A DNA stretch of 64,000 nt from positions 58,864 to 122,863 of the forward strand of contig QZCP01000834.1 in NCBI GenBank assembly GCA_003956705.1, read 5' to 3'. The notes below the pieces were generated by a model. That model saw only the letters and a program-made list of their open reading frames with translations. It was not told the origin of the DNA and did not search any database. A program made the position numbers and the translations under genes. The DNA is from Brevipalpus yothersi. Its lineage: Eukaryota > Arthropoda > Arachnida > Trombidiformes > Tenuipalpidae. Each line of letters begins with the position of its first letter. Position 1 is the first letter of the stretch. Shown here piece after piece: positions 1 to 10,487 of the stretch.

Positions 1-19
1 ACGGAGTACCATCATCACA

Positions 20-3000
20 ATGGCTTCAGGAGGTAGTAATGTAACTACTCCTAGCCCATCCGGAAATCAACAAGTTGCCCGATCCGGTAAGTCATTCTTT
101 GACATCATTCTTACCAAGCTTCGGCTTGACTCATTCCAAAATGCCGGAGTCCATCTGATGCGACCGTTTGATTTCCATGGCTTTCGTGGAAACCAAGTAA
201 AAAGTGTGGAATTCTTTCCCTATGAACTCAACTTTGTGTGCAGCCTCTGCGAACATGTCGTTCGAGGTCTGAACTTTTGTGTGACATGCAGATCACTGTA
301 CTGTACTCAGTGTCTACACTACCTAATGGACATGAAGCCCATCATGCGGCCTATCATTAGCGCGTATGGTGTTGGTGAGTTTTTGTGTGTTAATGAAAAG
401 TGTATTTCTGAACACCGTCTCGGTGATCCAGGTACACCACCACAAACGTTGGTGAACATCTATAATAACACCCTTTTCAAGTGTGCTCGCATTCATTGCG
501 AAGAAGCGATGCACTATGCTGATTTTGAAGAGCACGTAGTCTCATGTAGTGCTGGTGAAATTGACAACACACCAGATTATACTCTGATACTCATGAGATA
601 TCGTGATGATGCTCTGAGAGAGATGATCTTCTCAGCCCAACAAGAGCAAAGATCAGTTCTTTCCCAGTCGGTTTCACCATCACGGTGTTTACCATATTCA
701 CCAGGGTTTGCCAACCTATCTCCATCGAGGAGAGAAGTGTTTTTGGTACCCGATGTATCTATGGGTGATGAACCTAATGTTCCTGGCCCCTCTGGACCAA
801 ATCGATTGGTTCCAAAGGATGTAGCTCAACAACAACTCTTTGTATTTGGAGGTTCACTTCAGTCTCGTCCAGGTTCTCGAGCTTCTCGTCATCCCGACGA
901 TAGGTCTCGATCTCCTCCTCGGAGGAACGAGCAACAAGAAGTGGCAGGTCTTGAAAATGAAATCGGACCTGAACCCCAGGTAAATCTTGATTGGGGAGTA
1001 ATGCCAGTTGATGATGACCATCAAGATCATCAACTCGATGAACAACAAGTTCCTGAAGCGGCTCGTCCTGCTGAGGCTCCTCATGGACCTATTCAAGCGG
1101 TTCGAAACCGTTATCAGCGGTATGAAAGGTATAGGAGAGATCGAAATGTGAATGCTCCTATGGTCCCTCGGGATCAGTTACCTTCATGGTACCATCGAAC
1201 CGAGATCCGTCTCCATCTAACTCAAGATGAGGTGGCTGAATTGCTTCGGCTGTATGATCAGCTTCATTTGAACGGAAATTTCCAAGAGAATGTGAACGAG
1301 ATGGTGGCAATTGGTCCTAAAATTAGGCGCCGTGTCTCGAATTGGCAAGCTCGGCCTCACGCCGAATGCCCACGTTTTCCTGAATGGATGGAAACAGTTC
1401 TCTACCGTAATAGGCTAGAATATACCTTCCCTACCGGAATGGTTATATCTGTACATGCTGAGTGTGCTATGGTTGGCACTGAACATCAGCCAATCAATGG
1501 CGAAACTCGAGCTGTCTGGTTTGCTATTGTCAACCACAACCAGGAAGTATTGTTTGAAACATACATCAGGCATGCTTCAGATCTCATCAAGAGAATGAAC
1601 ACTCCACTTCATGGTCTGCGAAAGGAGCACATCAAATATGGATTGACTCCTCAAGCGGCCCAACGTAAGGTTGTGGAATTTCTTTTTGCTGCTACTCGAA
1701 TCACTGGTGCTAATCCAGAAGCCCAGCTTCGAACTCTCGGATTCACTCCGGAACAACTTGCCGTCTTCCGGCCCAAGTTTGTTAACTTATGTCAGTTACT
1801 CACTCCAAGAGTAGACATGCAATCTTTCAATTTCAGATGTTTGGCTCATCTGATAGGAGACGTAACGTTTCCTGAGCCTCATCCACCTACGTTCAGTGCT
1901 CTAGTGGCCATTAAGCTCTTTCCTCTATTCAAGAGATTGGCCATGGGACATCGACCTCACGTCGGCCCTAATGCATGGGTTTCCAGGTTACTGTATGTCC
2001 ATACAGCTAATCGTAGATCTTGGCCTGCAAGTCTCTTCAGGTCATACTACTTCCCTAGACAGAGAGAAATCGTCTGGACCGCGGGAAGGTTTGCTGACAT
2101 TAGTCAATGGGAGGGTGGTCATCCAAGTCTCTTAGATGATCCTTTTGCTTATGATCCTCTCGATCTACCTGATAATCCACCTCAGGATAGGGTTAATGAA
2201 CACCCTGATTGGGATCCTCTTGACGAGAACCCCAATAACTTCCAACATGGTCATCCTCTTCTTCAGAGAGCCGACTACCCAGTCGATGACCGACCTCAGC
2301 CTTCTCAAAACGCTCCTCAGGAGGTTGGAGATGAAATTAATCCTGCTAATGCAGAAGAACCAATCATCGAACCTATGGTGGTTGATGATTCCAACCTTCC
2401 ATCTGGTAACAATGGTGCCACTGACGGGCAAGCTGATGCTCAAGCACCCAATACTGTTACACCCAAAGATGCTGAATCTGTACCAGCAACACCTATGGAT
2501 AGTTCCACAGGTGAAGTTGCTGCTCATGATGAGCAGAATGCTCCAGTTCTTGACACCAGTCCTAGTTCAAGTGACTGTACTGATGTCTATTATACTATCG
2601 CCAAAACTGGGCCTAGTACTGAAAGTGATGACGATCTTTTGGTCAGGCTTCATGCCCAAGCTGCTGCACTCCGTTTGCAACCCATCGAGGATCTCATTCA
2701 AAGTGGTCGAATTCAAGTTCTCGATCACCAAGAAGATCAACAACCAGATCCTGCTGTCGAAGCTCAAGCCGAAAAAGAAGCTACCGAGCTCCATGACGAA
2801 GCCTCACTCTGTGAGCAACCAACTGGTCAACCAGAAGGATACTCTCCTGTTGTCGAGCCTATTTCTCCTCATGAAGAGGCGGAACAACCATTGGTTTCTG
2901 GCCTAATGCCACCCATTCCTGCTGCTGAGGACACCACTCATCACGAGCAGCCATCAAGTTCATCTGGTGAACTTGTTCATCAATCTGATGTCGTTGGTCA

Positions 3001-3040
3001 AGTCACTCAACCCGATTCTGGTGATTCAAGCCAACCGTAG
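20..3040 (+). CDS. Retroelement accessory protein: RING-like/TRAF zinc fingers plus degenerate REXO-type exonuclease domain
   Basis: Intact 1006-codon ORF, first ATG at 20. Residues about 74-98 hold C-x2-C-x9-C-x2-C-x4-C-x2-C, with two more cysteines at 123 and 128, resembling a RING-type fold. C155-x4-C160-x11-H172-x3-C176 fits a TRAF-type finger. Residues about 190-380 are low complexity (Ser, Pro, Gln, Arg). A block at about 395-430 (LTQDEVAELL region) precedes a domain at about 470-640 with REXO/ISG20 landmarks: an ECAMVG stretch where DCEMVG is expected, then FETYI, NPEAQLRTLGF and a final HPPTFSALVAIKLF helix. The Exo II and Exo III acidic residues are absent, so nuclease activity is unlikely. 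The last 300 residues are acidic and disordered. No signal peptide or membrane anchor is seen, so it is not a typical Env. The function is unknown; a role in ubiquitination, RNA binding or host-defence evasion is speculation. Confidence 0.8.
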   Translation: MASGGSNVTTPSPSGNQQVARSGKSFFDIILTKLRLDSFQNAGVHLMRPFDFHGFRGNQVKSVEFFPYELNFVCSLCEHVVRGLNFCVTCRSLYCTQCLHYLMDMKPIMRPIISAYGVGEFLCVNEKCISEHRLGDPGTPPQTLVNIYNNTLFKCARIHCEEAMHYADFEEHVVSCSAGEIDNTPDYTLILMRYRDDALREMIFSAQQEQRSVLSQSVSPSRCLPYSPGFANLSPSRREVFLVPDVSMGDEPNVPGPSGPNRLVPKDVAQQQLFVFGGSLQSRPGSRASRHPDDRSRSPPRRNEQQEVAGLENEIGPEPQVNLDWGVMPVDDDHQDHQLDEQQVPEAARPAEAPHGPIQAVRNRYQRYERYRRDRNVNAPMVPRDQLPSWYHRTEIRLHLTQDEVAELLRLYDQLHLNGNFQENVNEMVAIGPKIRRRVSNWQARPHAECPRFPEWMETVLYRNRLEYTFPTGMVISVHAECAMVGTEHQPINGETRAVWFAIVNHNQEVLFETYIRHASDLIKRMNTPLHGLRKEHIKYGLTPQAAQRKVVEFLFAATRITGANPEAQLRTLGFTPEQLAVFRPKFVNLCQLLTPRVDMQSFNFRCLAHLIGDVTFPEPHPPTFSALVAIKLFPLFKRLAMGHRPHVGPNAWVSRLLYVHTANRRSWPASLFRSYYFPRQREIVWTAGRFADISQWEGGHPSLLDDPFAYDPLDLPDNPPQDRVNEHPDWDPLDENPNNFQHGHPLLQRADYPVDDRPQPSQNAPQEVGDEINPANAEEPIIEPMVVDDSNLPSGNNGATDGQADAQAPNTVTPKDAESVPATPMDSSTGEVAAHDEQNAPVLDTSPSSSDCTDVYYTIAKTGPSTESDDDLLVRLHAQAAALRLQPIEDLIQSGRIQVLDHQEDQQPDPAVEAQAEKEATELHDEASLCEQPTGQPEGYSPVVEPISPHEEAEQPLVSGLMPPIPAAEDTTHHEQPSSSSGELVHQSDVVGQVTQPDSGDSSQP

Positions 3041-3088
3041 TCAGCCATTCATTCTGTCCACTCATCGTCGGCGAGGACTATCTTGGTC

Positions 3089-3100
3089 AAGCGAGGGGTT
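3089..3100 (+). other. Polypurine-tract-like site before the element 1 LTR
   Basis: A short purine-rich run (aagcgaggggtt) abuts the TG of the 3' LTR. This is where plus-strand priming would occur in an LTR retrotransposon. It is short and ends in two T residues, so the exact tract is uncertain. Confidence 0.45.
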
Positions 3101-3582
3101 TGTGAGCATAATTCTGAGCCCTCACCAACGTCGCTGTCAGCCTTCATGGCTTCCAACGGTTTTCTTATTCTTTTCTAATTCTCACTTATAATTTCTGTCT
3201 CTCTCGGACTGCTCCCTTGATGAGAGGGGTATAAAATAGCGCGACGGTCATGACGACCGCATGTTGATAAGATGTCCATAATATATGTAATGCTATGTCA
3301 ATACATGTTTGATGTGTCTTTGCTTATGCATAACGCTAAGTCTTATGTTTTACTCCTGTGTAACTGTGACTATTACTTTATGTTCTTTTCTTTTGTCAAT
3401 TCATTTATTAAATCAGTTTAATCACTAAACCAATTCCCCATTCACCAGTCTACTTCGGGTACTCACGACCGGTTAGGTAAAGGTTCGCCTTCAGAGCGTC
3501 GGTGGCCCTGATAGCTCTGTAAAGTCAGATTCTTAAGCCCTTGACGAGCTTCGCTCCGATAGAACTTGAGATTCTTATAACA
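3101..3582 (+). repeat. 3' LTR of element 1 (482 bp)
   Basis: It starts TGTGAG and ends TAACA, giving the usual TG...CA termini. It contains a TATA-like box (tataaaat, 3230-3237). Its 3' part has a gene-flank-like order similar to the other LTR in the window (a ggccctgatag / gtaaagtcag motif), although overall identity is low. The right edge is set by the resumption of receptor-flank sequence at 3583. The matching 5' LTR is outside the window, so length and edges are inferred from one copy. Confidence 0.75.
3230..3237 (+). promoter_or_regulatory. TATA box in element 1 LTR
   Basis: tataaaat lies about 130 bp into the LTR, a position consistent with an LTR core promoter. Confidence 0.5.
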
Positions 3583-3997
3583 GTGAAAAGCTCATGTTTA
3601 GAACTTCAAGATGTCGAGTTAGGATCGCTGATCTACTGATTATAGCCCCCATCAATAACAGGGCATGATATTTCTCAATCACATTTTCTGTGTCTAAAAA
3701 TGGAAAATAAACTCTAGAATTGATTCATTCACATGTCAAATGCACATCAAAGAAGGCCCTATTATTCTGTTTGGCAGTTTCTGAGAATAATGTTTCATTT
3801 CTTGTCACTACTTTTCTTTCGTGATTGAACTGTTTGCCTTCTATCCTCTCATCTGAAGATATCGATCCAAAATTTCATAACTCAAGCCTACATCTCCCAA
3901 ATGTTCTTGGAGAAGCTTAATCATGAACTCTTCAAACCATTTTCTCGAAAATTTCTCCTATTGGAAGATGAATTTTCGGAGACAAAGTGGTTAAAAA
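3583..3997 (+). other. Receptor 3' flank copy and 5' region of the next receptor
   Basis: From 3583 to about 3830 the sequence is a copy of the block found just downstream of each plus-strand receptor (5706-5945, 15919-15999 resuming at 17168, 34836-35060). This implies that another receptor copy lay to the left before element 1 inserted. From about 3830 to 3997 it matches the 5' flanks of the receptors at 14207 and 33262. No coding sequence is supported here. Confidence 0.6.
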
Positions 3998-5592
3998 ATG
4001 TCCCGTGAATTGGAACTCTGGATAAGAGCTCTCGAAGGCTCTGTCTCATTATTTAAATTAAAACTTCATTATGATTGTGATAAAATTTGTGACTACGATA
4101 TAATTTCAGAAATGAGGCAAATGGGCTGGCTCTTCTATGATATTGATCAACAGAGAGTTGACCCGATCTCGTTCCGTATCATGATCTTTCTTTATAATGG
4201 ATTCTTTCCTGAAGCCTTAAAATTTGTGTTGATGATTATTGTTCTCGATGAAGAAACATCATTCAATTTGTGTGACCAAGGTGTCCTGATGCCCCAATAT
4301 AGGAAGCCACTGTTACTGATGCTAGCTCAGCTCAAAATAGTGTTATTTTGTTTCAGTTTGACGATGAAAAAAGCTTGTAAAGATCCTCAGAAACTTAGTT
4401 GGTTGAGGATATACCAACAAGATCGCTGTGATAATGATCTGGATGGTATAAATTCTAATGAATGGAATGAATTACGGCAAACGATTAACGTAATTTATTC
4501 AATTTGCTGGGCAGTTTTTCGAATTTTCACTCCCATCATTTTTTGCCTGCCTTGGCTTTCCCCCTTCTATTCTTCCAGAGGTAGATGCAATATATTGGTA
4601 TGGTGTTCCTCAATCAGCATTTTGCATTCTGTTTTCTCCATGGCAATAAGTAGTGCACTGATATTCTTACTGACCAGCTATAACCATATTCTGGCCTTTC
4701 GCATCGGAAGAATTTCTAACCTCATTCTTGGGAGGGAAATTTATACCGATAAATGTGTTCCGAAGCTTTCAACTGCCTATCTCAAAGTTTATAATGACTT
4801 TGATAATTCACGAAAACTCATCAATAGATTGATAGGCATACTGCTCTTCGGTGTGTTCAGTCTGATTTTGAATGAATATTCATTACTGCTCACTAGCAAG
4901 AGCTCTAGTTTGAAAATTTTCCTGACGTATTGTCTTGCTATAGCATTTCTTATAGGGTTTCAAGTGGGTGTTGTGATGGTTCACAAATGCACCTTGGAGG
5001 TAAGACCCGTTGACACTACATGGTGGGCATAAAGTCTCTACACTATGATAGGGAACATTAGAAATAGATTAGATAAAATAAAGCTTGACCACAATTACTG
5101 TTTCATCTAATCACTAGACAACTCCCATAAATGTGAAGAAACTTCCAGCCCACCCTGTCTCAGGGCTTTCGAAACCTTGCATCATAACATCAATTTTGAA
5201 CGAATATCTCTATTTCCAGCCTTGCGATAGCATTGAAAACTCATGCTCACATCTCATTCTTTATGCCTTCTCAGCACACAAAACTAATAAAGAGCATATC
5301 AATGTTGATCACCAGAAAAAACCTCAAGCCCAGATCAATAATGTACCTAGGTGAGCTCAAAGCAATGATGATTAATCGGCCAATCAACTATGAGTGCTTC
5401 GATCTATTTCGACTAACACACATAAATGCCTTCAAGGTAAATCAGAGTTTGATATCAGTGTGATTCATGAAATCTGATTAGTGATTATATGCTATTTATT
5501 TCATTTTTTTTCAGTTCTTCCAAGAAATCATCTCCTACATGATGCTCTTAGCAACCATCATTAGACGTGACACCAATCATCAAATTTCCTGA
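3998..5592 (+). CDS. Gustatory-receptor-like seven-transmembrane protein, three exons
   Basis: Exons 3998-4999, 5275-5436 and 5515-5592, about 413 residues. Introns obey GT-AG (gag|gtaaga...ctcag and aag|gtaaat...ttcag), all in phase 0. The large exon gives several hydrophobic segments. The second exon encodes a conserved 54-residue piece containing PINYECFDLFRLT. The last exon begins FFQE and contains YMMLLAT, matching the position of the last transmembrane segment and tail motif of arthropod gustatory receptors. Paralogues at 14207 and 33262 have the same exon sizes. The upstream in-frame ATG used in those paralogues is followed here by a stop, so ATG 3998 (MSREL) is taken as the start; the same position is open in all copies. 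Probably a plasma-membrane ligand-gated channel for tastants; the ligand is unknown. Confidence 0.75.
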
Positions 5593-6098
5593 CGAAATAA
5601 TCGCAAACTCAACCGAATTTGAATTTGACACGATAAATATTTCAGTCCTGCTGGCTTGATCGTGGTCTAAAACTATCTTCGAGATTTGATAATAGACAGT
5701 ATAAGGTGAAAAGCTCATGATGAGAACTTCAAGGTGTCGAATTAGAATCGATGATTTATTGATTACAGCCCCCATCAATAACAGAGCACAATATCTCTTC
5801 CCACATCTCCTGATGATTGATTCATTGACACGTAAGATGCACATTAAAAAAGTCCTAATTATTCTAATCAACAATCTCTGTGAATGGTGTTTCATCTCTT
5901 TTCACTCCTTTTCTATGGTAATTGATCTAGTTCATAACGATAGGTGTTGAGTATACGTTCAGATGCATTGAGAAATGAAAATAATCCAGAATGATGTGTA
6001 AGATAATGAATTCAGATCTCTTTTCTATACGAGTAGAGAATTCTTGAATTCTTAACAACGGATAGTTTCATGGAACCATCTACAGATACTCAGAAGTA
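5593..6098 (+). other. Intergenic: receptor 3' flank repeat
   Basis: About 5706-5945 is the duplicated receptor 3' flank block also seen at 3583, 15919 and 34836. About 5920-6098 is the 5' flank of the gene at 6099, with a second copy at 17340-17491. Short open frames here are not conserved between copies, so I treat the block as non-coding. Confidence 0.5.
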
Positions 6099-7455
6099 AT
6101 GGGTATTTTCGAATTTTTGAGTTTTGTCATCTCACCATATTATTTTAAAAAAACTAATGACTGGCGAACGGTGACAAAACATGAATTAATATCTCTTATG
6201 GAACTGGCATCGATTGCAATCAATCCAAATATGATTGGCAAAAGTATCAGCAATCATCAATGGATTATGTTGATTTATTGTCATGTTGGCTTCATCATTG
6301 ACATGTTACGCTTCATATTGAATCTAGTAGTTTTGACTCCTCATGAATCTATTGATTTTTGTGATCCTGGTACTTTTTTTGGTGGCTCAAGGATACCAGT
6401 TGATCTTTTTATAGTAATTTTTCGAGTGCTGATTTGGATGTGGATTGTGATTATGTCAAAAGAGAATTGGAATCATAAGAAACCTGTCTGGTACAGAGTT
6501 CATGCTGATAATCGAATATATTTAACCGAATTCAAGCAATATCATGAAGCCCAGTGGTCAAAGTTAAGAAAATATGTTGGATTAATCTATAAATTTTCAT
6601 ACATAGCATACCTGATCAATACTCAAACTTTAGTGATTATCATTAATCTAACACCAATATTTTTGTATGATTCCAGCGATCATAATCTGGTCTCAATGTT
6701 TCCCAGTTGTTTTCTTGGATTCTCTCAAATGTATCTCACAATCATACAGGCCTTTATTCTTCTCTCAGTTTTGAGCAGTTTCTTAATATTGACCAGATTT
6801 CGCCTTGAAGTGCTGAGAAGAGAACTGATCTCTTGCATAGTACAAATTTCAGAGGTTTCCTGTAACTTCAATCCAAGAAATATTCTCAATCGCTACCTCC
6901 AGATATATAGTGATGACAGTTCTTTCAATGCGAACTTCAATTTTGGTTTTGGCTGTGGAATTTTAGGTGGAATTTTGATTTGCCTAAACGCTTTCTACGT
7001 TGCTGTAGTTGCAAAGTCTCCACCATTTCCGAAAATCTTATTCACATGCATTGTAATAACCTCGATCAGTCTTACGATTGGAGTCTGGTGTAGTTTTGGA
7101 GAGTTCGTCAAATTAAAGGTAGAATTTCAGCCCTCCATATTGATTAGAATGACCAATTTTGATCAATTTTCTCAACAGAACCTTGAAGTTTGCTCCAATA
7201 TGCGCAGATTTATGTTCAAATTGAGGCAATGTCCAAGATCTCAATTGCTTGTGAGCAATTTCTTACTGTCTTTTGAAACTCATCCTATTGGATTACGCCA
7301 AGCGGAGAATTTCTATTTCGATTTTCGAACTTTTTTACTGGTAAGTTCTTGAGAGAGAGAATCTAAAACTCAGCTCATTCTGTTTAAATATTCCTCATCA
7401 GGTAATGTTTGAAATATTTTCATTGATGATGCTCCTAACGGCTAACTTTGGATAA
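6099..7455 (+). CDS. Gustatory-receptor-like seven-transmembrane protein, second subfamily
   Basis: Exon 1 is 6099-7340 and exon 2 is 7402-7455, with a 61-bp GT-AG intron (actg|gtaagt...catcag). The product is 431 residues. It has no close relative among the other receptors in the window but shares the organisation: one long multi-transmembrane exon, then a short terminal exon whose product (VMFEIFSLMMLLTANFG) parallels the FFQEVxSYMMLLAT end of the others. Reading on without splicing would stop at 7352 and lose this terminal segment. A truncated second copy of its first 60 codons lies at 17492-17680. Likely a plasma-membrane chemoreceptor; the ligand is unknown. Confidence 0.7.
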
Positions 7456-8048
7456 TCTGAATAAACTCCCCAGAATGACAAACCATCAGCTACAGATTCC
7501 TCTAGATAATTTCAATTCTTTGACCAATTTTTGCTTGTGTTAGACAACTGAATAGCTTGATATTATTGCCCTGAGAGGACTTGAGCATGAATATTCGTGC
7601 AATCCAGGCAATTTTTTCATCATTCTCTTCGTTTTGGGATCGAAAGATGGAGAAAAATTGCAACTGCCTCAAGCTGGAGGATATGTAAGAATTTTGAAGA
7701 GTATCTCGGATGGTTATCTAACAGCGCTAAAGACATCGAATGTTTCATGTGAGATACATATGGATTCCCACGTCTTGTAATATCATGGAAAGTATTGAAA
7801 AAATTCAGCTATACTGAAAGTTGAAGACTCTGACTTGATGAAGTACTGACTTTCATTACTCTCCCCATTCTGATGATTTTTTCTGATTTTTAGATGAAAC
7901 TTGTATCATATTTCAAATAAAACTATTTCAGAGAGCAAAGACTATATTTTATACTAGAAAATGGTTGTAAATCACATGAAAGTTTCTTGATTTACATCGT
8001 AATTGGAAATTTCATAGAGCTGATGCAGCTAAAAAATATTATCGGATA
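7456..8048 (+). other. Intergenic, nothing recognised
   Basis: AT-rich sequence with no supported coding region, RNA gene or repeat that I can identify. Confidence 0.4.
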
Positions 8049-8344
8049 ATGAGGACTAAATTGATTTATTTTGTTTTTCTTCTTCTAATTATCATGCTAC
8101 AAGATCGAGTACAAGGTAAGATATTCTTTCCCAATGAATTCGGATTTTATACACAAATTGATTGTGTATCCCCACAAACCTACCCATTATTCAAAAAATC
8201 TTTAGTCAAGTAAGCATCTTCTTTGAAGGAAGAGGACATTCAGAAAGAAAACGCAACTTGTGTTGCCACTCATGTGGCTGCTCAAAAAAGAGTAAAGATA
8301 TAGAGCCTTATAAACCCAAAAATCTAAAAGGGTGCTCAAAATGA
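8049..8344 (+). CDS. Small secreted cysteine-rich peptide, two exons
   Basis: Exon 1 (8049-8115) encodes MRTKL followed by a strongly hydrophobic run (IYFVFLLLIIML), a clear signal peptide. A GT donor follows (caag|gtaaga). The only nearby acceptor I found that keeps the frame without an immediate stop is at 8209-8210, giving exon 2 as 8211-8344. The mature part is short, basic and cysteine-rich (LCCHSCGCSKKS, then KGCSK), with five cysteines, and ends at the TGA at 8342. A polyadenylation signal aataaa lies at 8467-8472. The product is about 66 residues. It could be a salivary or epidermal secreted peptide, or a toxin-like or antimicrobial peptide; sequence alone does not decide. An alternative acceptor slightly downstream would shorten the N terminus of exon 2. 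Confidence 0.45.
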
Positions 8345-9106
8345 GAGCCTCAACTGTAAAGAAGACAAAGAGGACAACTGAATGGTCTGATTTAGGACCA
8401 ACTAACATTCATTGAATTCTATATCAGTCCATCGTAATGTTCTCTAAAAACTCAATCATTAGCCTGAATAAAGTATTCCCGACTAACTCATTTACTATCA
8501 TTGATTATGAGGAAAGTTTTTTCCTGATTCAAGACTGGCCAGCATGTGGCATGAACATTCATCATCGAAGAATATTGTCAAATCAATACTCTTCGTTTAT
8601 CATCCATCAGAAATAGATACTTGGATTACTTTTCGATTGACTAACAATGGCCTGAGGAACGAATTATTGAATCCAGCTGTGCCCGACGTGGAATTCGAGT
8701 GGTAACAGATTATGTTTAATAATTTAATGAATGGTAGAGTAAATGGAAAAAACCGGAGGCTGATGGTGATTGCTACGAAAATGGAATATCATTTTGACTT
8801 AACGATACAACACATAAATCCATCTTTAATCGAGCGCCGAGAGTCGACAAGATTAATCGGACCAACTCTTAGACGTACTGCATGTTGTGCAAATCCATGA
8901 TAGCTTTTCCACTACACCACCATCACCATCAATACCACCACCCATACCACCAACCTGAACACAACTAGAACCATCGACCACCACCAACATTAGTAGTCCA
9001 CCATGTCGTCCTGAAGTAACGATCATTACTTTTTTCGATAGCAACCTATTCATCAATCGTGATAGACTCCATCAGCCCATCAAGAAGCCTCTTATTTCCA
9101 TCCATT
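8345..9106 (+). other. Intergenic with CAC-rich low-complexity tract
   Basis: Contains a CAC/ACC-rich stretch at about 8910-8995. A block at about 8796-8905 (ttgacttaacgatacaac onward) recurs at 17681-17800 next to another minus-strand receptor, so it is receptor 3' flank. No gene is supported. Confidence 0.4.
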
Positions 9107-9625
9107 TCATGAGCTTATGACTAACGCTGCTAGCAGCATCATCCATGCAGCGACTTCCTGATATATCTGCGAAAAAATAAGTTAATTGATATTCAAAATA
9201 GACCCTACAGATCCATATTATGTTTACAGATGGCTGAATACCTTGGAAATATTCATTGATGTCAGCAGAAATAGATCAAAGCATTCATAGTTAATTGGTT
9301 GGTGTACCATCATTGCATATTACATGCCATGTAATTCAGCAAGATAAACTTTTAACCTGAGCTTTAGTGATCTGTTATCCATCAAATTGAACACATCTTT
9401 GATGAGTTCTTGATGTTGAGAATATTTATTGAAACTGAATCCACATATAAGTCAATATAGTAACTATAGGAAGCTCACCATGGTGAAACTCATTCTGACA
9501 ACTGAAATACCGATAAGAAGAACCATGAAGAAGTCTACTACCAAAAAAAATAGCGAAAAATTTCAAACTTGAGTTCTCTGTGGTCAAGAGGCCAAGATAT
9601 TTTGCAAGAACTATACCAAATCGAA
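9107..9625 (-). pseudogene. Gustatory-receptor-like pseudogene (3' exons and end of large exon)
   Basis: On minus, the last exon (9166-9107) still encodes IYQEVAAWMMLLA and a stop. The middle exon (9415-9242) carries an in-frame 12-bp insertion relative to the genes at 17838 and 22220. Its acceptor is mutated: ctcaa replaces ctcag before the CATCAAG start. Only the end of the large exon is left (about 9625-9479), with a GTGAGC donor and clear frame damage; similarity fades beyond about 9625. It therefore lacks most transmembrane segments and cannot make a receptor. Confidence 0.65.
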
Positions 9626-10487
9626 CATAAATAGTGAGACAATTTTCAAATCCCGCTTGGGTAAAACAGGATGAATTTCAATCTGAGAATAGTCCTGATT
9701 AATTATTGAAGAGTCTCGATGTCTACAATTGATTTTTGTGTTAATTAAGCCATGGATAAGGGAAATAGATTGGAATCAAGAACATGAGTGAGATTCATAC
9801 TTGCTCAAGTGCCACCACCAAGTGATGCAGCTATCATCGAATCTTTGATTCGAATTGGTTTCAAACGTGCATCAATCCATTGAGCTATCAATAGGGTTGA
9901 AGGAGGAGAAGATATGGTGGATAAACCTCCTTCTGGCCATCCTCAATACCTTTCTCGAAGAGTACTAGAAAAAATAGTTCGATTAGGCAAAAATCGGGTT
10001 GGACATGGCCTGAGGACAACTGAATGGAAGTTTGAAGTTTGACATACAACAGCTCTCTGAGTTCTAGATTAGAATAGTTTACTGTACAGAAAAAGGAATA
10101 AATTGCCACTTTATTTAGAAAAACAATTGAGAGAAATACTGAAAAAAAGCCAATTGATCATATGAATGATTTTTTGCCTGGTTCTCTCATCATAATGGAT
10201 GATTGAGAGTATTTCACTTTCTCGGCTATAGTCAGCCCTGAAAACTCTAGTATTTGAACAGACGATATCAATAAGGTTTCTGATAAGGTCAAATTCAAAT
10301 TAAAATCTAAGTTTCCAAAAAAATTTCTCGTTTGAGGGGCCATATCAGAACGTGGTATCTTGGACACCTACATAATTCGAATTTTTTCCGTTTTCATCGA
10401 CCAATACAACTATTTAACTGAATGAATTAGAAAGAGGCTGCTGAAATTAATCAAAGATTAGCATTGTGATGGTTCTCATATTTCTTT
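9626..10487 (+). other. Intergenic, nothing recognised
   Basis: AT-rich sequence with only short unconserved open frames. I see no gene, RNA or repeat that I can support. Confidence 0.35.

Larger units (their letters stand above)
1..3582 (+). mobile_element. 3' part of a Ty3/gypsy-type LTR retrotransposon (element 1)
   Basis: The element enters from beyond the left edge. What is visible is its last ORF (20-3040), a short purine-rich stretch before the LTR and a 3' LTR. The ORF is homologous along its length to the third ORF of the complete element at 48692-61964, which places it as the 3' accessory ORF of a related but clearly diverged element. The right boundary is fixed by paralogy: the sequence from 3583 (gtgaaaagctcatg) matches the 3' flank of receptor genes at about 5706 and 15919, so the insertion ends at 3582. 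Gag, pol and the 5' LTR would lie upstream and cannot be seen. Confidence 0.85.

Noticed and set aside
2136..2906. A 256-codon frame inside the accessory ORF of element 1
   Set aside because: It is a shadow of the 20-3040 ORF in another frame. The main frame has clear homology with element 2 and the shadow has none.
8910..8995. CAC/ACC-rich tract as a CRISPR-like or tandem-repeat array
   Set aside because: The units are irregular trinucleotide runs without spacers; it is simple low-complexity sequence in a eukaryotic genome.
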